DNA of 6,329 nt from Actinomyces sp. (GTDB lineage Bacteria > Actinomycetota > Acidimicrobiia > Acidimicrobiales > Aldehydirespiratoraceae): NCBI GenBank assembly GCA_003697065.1, contig RFFY01000488.1, forward strand, positions 1 to 6,329, written 5' to 3'. The notes beneath the pieces are model-generated. The model was not told the origin of the DNA and did no database searches. It worked only from the letters and a program-made list of their open reading frames with translations. Made by a program: the position numbers and the translations under genes. Below, piece after piece: positions 5,122 through 6,329 of the stretch; within the stretch, counting starts at the first letter, position 1, and each line of letters begins with the position of its first letter.

Positions 5122-6093
5122 ATGAGCATCGACACGATCTGGGTCTTCGGCGAGACCAACGGCGACGAGGTCGCCACCATCACCCTCGAGATGCTGGCCA
5201 AGGCCCGCGAGCTGGCCGACACCGTGTGCGTGTTCATGGCCGGCGACGCCGACGAGGTGGCCGAGACCCTCGGCGACCACGGCGCCGAGACCGTGTACAC
5301 CGTCGGCGACCTCGACGGCGCCATGACCGGTGTGACGGTGGCGGCCGCCGTCGCCGCCGCCATCGAGGGTGGCGACGTCGACGCCCCCGACATGTTCCTG
5401 CTGGGCACCACCTACGACGGACGCGACGTGGCGGCCCGCCTGTCGGTCGCCCTCGACGTCCCCGTCATCACCAACGTGGTCGACCTCGAGGTCGACGGCG
5501 ACAGCGTGGTCGGCGTCGAACCGGTCTTCGGTGGCACCACCGAGGTCCGGACCCGCTTCACCCACGACGGCCCCCAGATCTTCCTGGTGCGCCCCAAGTC
5601 CTTCGCCGCCGAGCCGGCCGGTGGTGCCGAGGCCGACGTCGAGGAGCTCGAGGTCCCCGACCTGGGCGCCGTCGGCGCCGCCCGCATCGTCGACCGCTTC
5701 GTCGAGGAGACCGAGGGTCCCAAGCTCGACGAGGCCGAGATCGTCGTGTCCGGTGGTCGTGGTCTGGGCGACAAGGACGCCTACGAGATGATCGAGAAGC
5801 TGGCCAAACTCCTCGGCGGCGCCCCGGGGGCCAGCCGGGCCATCGTCGACGCCGGCTGGGTGCCCTACTCCTACCAGGTGGGCCAGACGGGCAAGGTGGT
5901 CAAGCCCACGGTGTACATCGCCGCCGGGATCTCCGGGGCCACCCAGCATCTGGTGGGCATGAAGGGCTCCAAGAACATCATCGCGATCAACAAGGACCCC
6001 GAGGCCCCCATCTTCAGCGTGGCCGACCTCGGGATCGTCGGCGATGTCCACAAGGTTCTCCCCAAGCTGATCGAGGCCCTCGAGAAGCGCTGA
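5122..6093 (+). CDS. etfA: Electron transfer flavoprotein alpha subunit
   Basis: EtfA (FixB), 323 residues, against about 318 for the M. tuberculosis protein. The N-terminal domain (1 to about 190) is an adenine-nucleotide-hydrolase-like fold that packs on EtfB. The C-terminal domain binds FAD: SGGRGLG at 210-216 with the conserved Arg213, then QVGQTGK at 252-258, YIAAGISGATQH at 265-276 and IAINKDPEAPIF, ending in a D-rich IVGD segment. These motifs are all intact, so the cofactor site should be functional. Translation starts at ATG 5122 with a consensus ribosome binding site, and the gene is transcribed with etfB. The N-terminal half is markedly acidic (many Asp, Glu, Val, Ala). The stop TGA at 6091-6093 is followed by a convergent gene after 117 bases. 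Confidence 0.96.
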   Translation: MSIDTIWVFGETNGDEVATITLEMLAKARELADTVCVFMAGDADEVAETLGDHGAETVYTVGDLDGAMTGVTVAAAVAAAIEGGDVDAPDMFLLGTTYDGRDVAARLSVALDVPVITNVVDLEVDGDSVVGVEPVFGGTTEVRTRFTHDGPQIFLVRPKSFAAEPAGGAEADVEELEVPDLGAVGAARIVDRFVEETEGPKLDEAEIVVSGGRGLGDKDAYEMIEKLAKLLGGAPGASRAIVDAGWVPYSYQVGQTGKVVKPTVYIAAGISGATQHLVGMKGSKNIIAINKDPEAPIFSVADLGIVGDVHKVLPKLIEALEKR

Positions 6094-6160
6094 GAAACGG
6101 GGCGGACGGCCTCCCGACGGGCCTTCCCGCTCCCGGCCCCGTCCCCAGGATCGTCCACAG

Positions 6161-6183
6161 GTGCCCTTCGGCGCGGGCTTTTT
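6161..6183 (+). terminator. Possible intrinsic terminator of etfBA
   Basis: GTGCC at 6161-6165 can pair with GGCGC at 6170-6174 around CTTC (one G-U pair). Alternatively GCCC at 6163-6166 can pair with GGGC at 6175-6178. Either stem is followed by TTTTT at 6179-6183, a run that stands out in this GC-rich DNA. A competing fold pairs GGCGCG at 6170-6175 with CGCGCC at 6187-6192 and puts the T-run in the loop. A longer stem also exists upstream (ACGGGGC at 6097-6103 with GCCCCGT at 6136-6142). The T-run follows the stem only on the plus strand, so the signal suits etfBA, not the convergent gene. Confidence 0.4.
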
Positions 6184-6210
6184 CGTCGCGCCCGGAGGCC
6201 GCGTGGCCGC

Positions 6211-6329
6211 TCACAGGCGCCGGTCGGTGGCGGCGAACGCCCAGGCCAGGCCCTCGCCGGGAAGCTCCCCGGCCAGGCGCAGGGACCATCCCGTGTCGGG
6301 CTCGTCGGCGTCCCACAGCCACCAGCGGG
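6211..6329 (-). CDS. C-terminal end of an unrecognised protein (5' end outside window)
   Basis: On the minus strand a frame is open from the window edge to TGA at plus 6213-6211, giving 38 or so residues that begin RWWLWDADEPDTGW and end in TDRRL. All but a few codons end in G or C, and the composition (Trp, Asp, Leu, Gly, Glu) looks like real protein rather than a shadow frame. The gene converges on etfA. Too little is visible to name a family. Confidence 0.6.
   Translation of the reverse strand, partial: RWWLWDADEPDTGWSLRLAGELPGEGLAWAFAATDRRL

Noticed and set aside
3408..5411. A 667-codon open frame on the minus strand running across the lipid kinase, the divergent region and etfBA
   Set aside because: It is antisense to etfB and to part of etfA, and out of frame with the lipid kinase, whose motifs are clear. 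Very GC-rich coding DNA lacks stop codons in other frames, and the translation is low-complexity Gly/Asp/Ser/Pro.
4332..6093. EtfAB as part of a nitrogen-fixation or electron-bifurcating cluster
   Set aside because: No fixC, fixX, acyl-CoA dehydrogenase or lactate dehydrogenase gene is adjacent in view, and etfBA alone is the usual respiratory arrangement in actinobacteria.
6014..6322. A 102-codon minus-strand frame at the right end
   Set aside because: It overlaps the conserved C terminus of etfA and is Arg/Gly/Pro-rich. A different minus-strand frame ending at 6211 has better codon bias and composition.

Overview
The window is very GC-rich DNA in which nearly every codon of the real genes ends in G or C. 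A WhiB-family iron-sulfur protein beside a PdtaS-type histidine kinase places it in the Actinomycetota. A deep lineage such as the Acidimicrobiia is my inference from protein style, not something the sequence proves. I see no mobile element, CRISPR array, tRNA or rRNA. This is ordinary core-genome content, and its most interesting parts are regulatory.

Layout from left to right: the 3' end of an unrecognised Ala-rich protein (1-381, +); a complete PdtaS-like sensor kinase (391-1911, +); a convergent WhiB1-like regulator (1966-2253, -); a 276-base divergent intergenic region with a conspicuous pair of palindromes lying over the best promoter in the window; a cytoplasmic glycerophosphodiester phosphodiesterase (2530-3231, +); a convergent lipid kinase of the diacylglycerol kinase family (3253 to about 4194, -); a second divergent region (4195-4331); the electron transfer flavoprotein operon etfB-etfA (4332-6093, +); a short spacer with a possible terminator; and the 3' end of an unrecognised gene entering from the right on the minus strand (6211-6329).

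The convergent pdtaS/whiB pair has the same arrangement as Rv3220c/Rv3219 (pdtaS/whiB1) in Mycobacterium tuberculosis, which supports both identifications. The next two genes handle phospholipid head groups and lipid phosphorylation. EtfAB is the electron acceptor for acyl-CoA dehydrogenases in fatty-acid oxidation. A loose lipid theme therefore runs through the right two thirds, but apart from etfBA the genes are separate transcription units.

Points worth a second look are: the twin AACCGGTT palindromes in the whiB promoter, interleaved with a second repeated motif; a likely CTG start for the lipid kinase; loss in this PdtaS of the cysteine pair linked to copper and nitric oxide sensing in M. 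tuberculosis; an in-frame tandem duplication at the whiB stop codon; and starts that look leaderless for three plus-strand genes.
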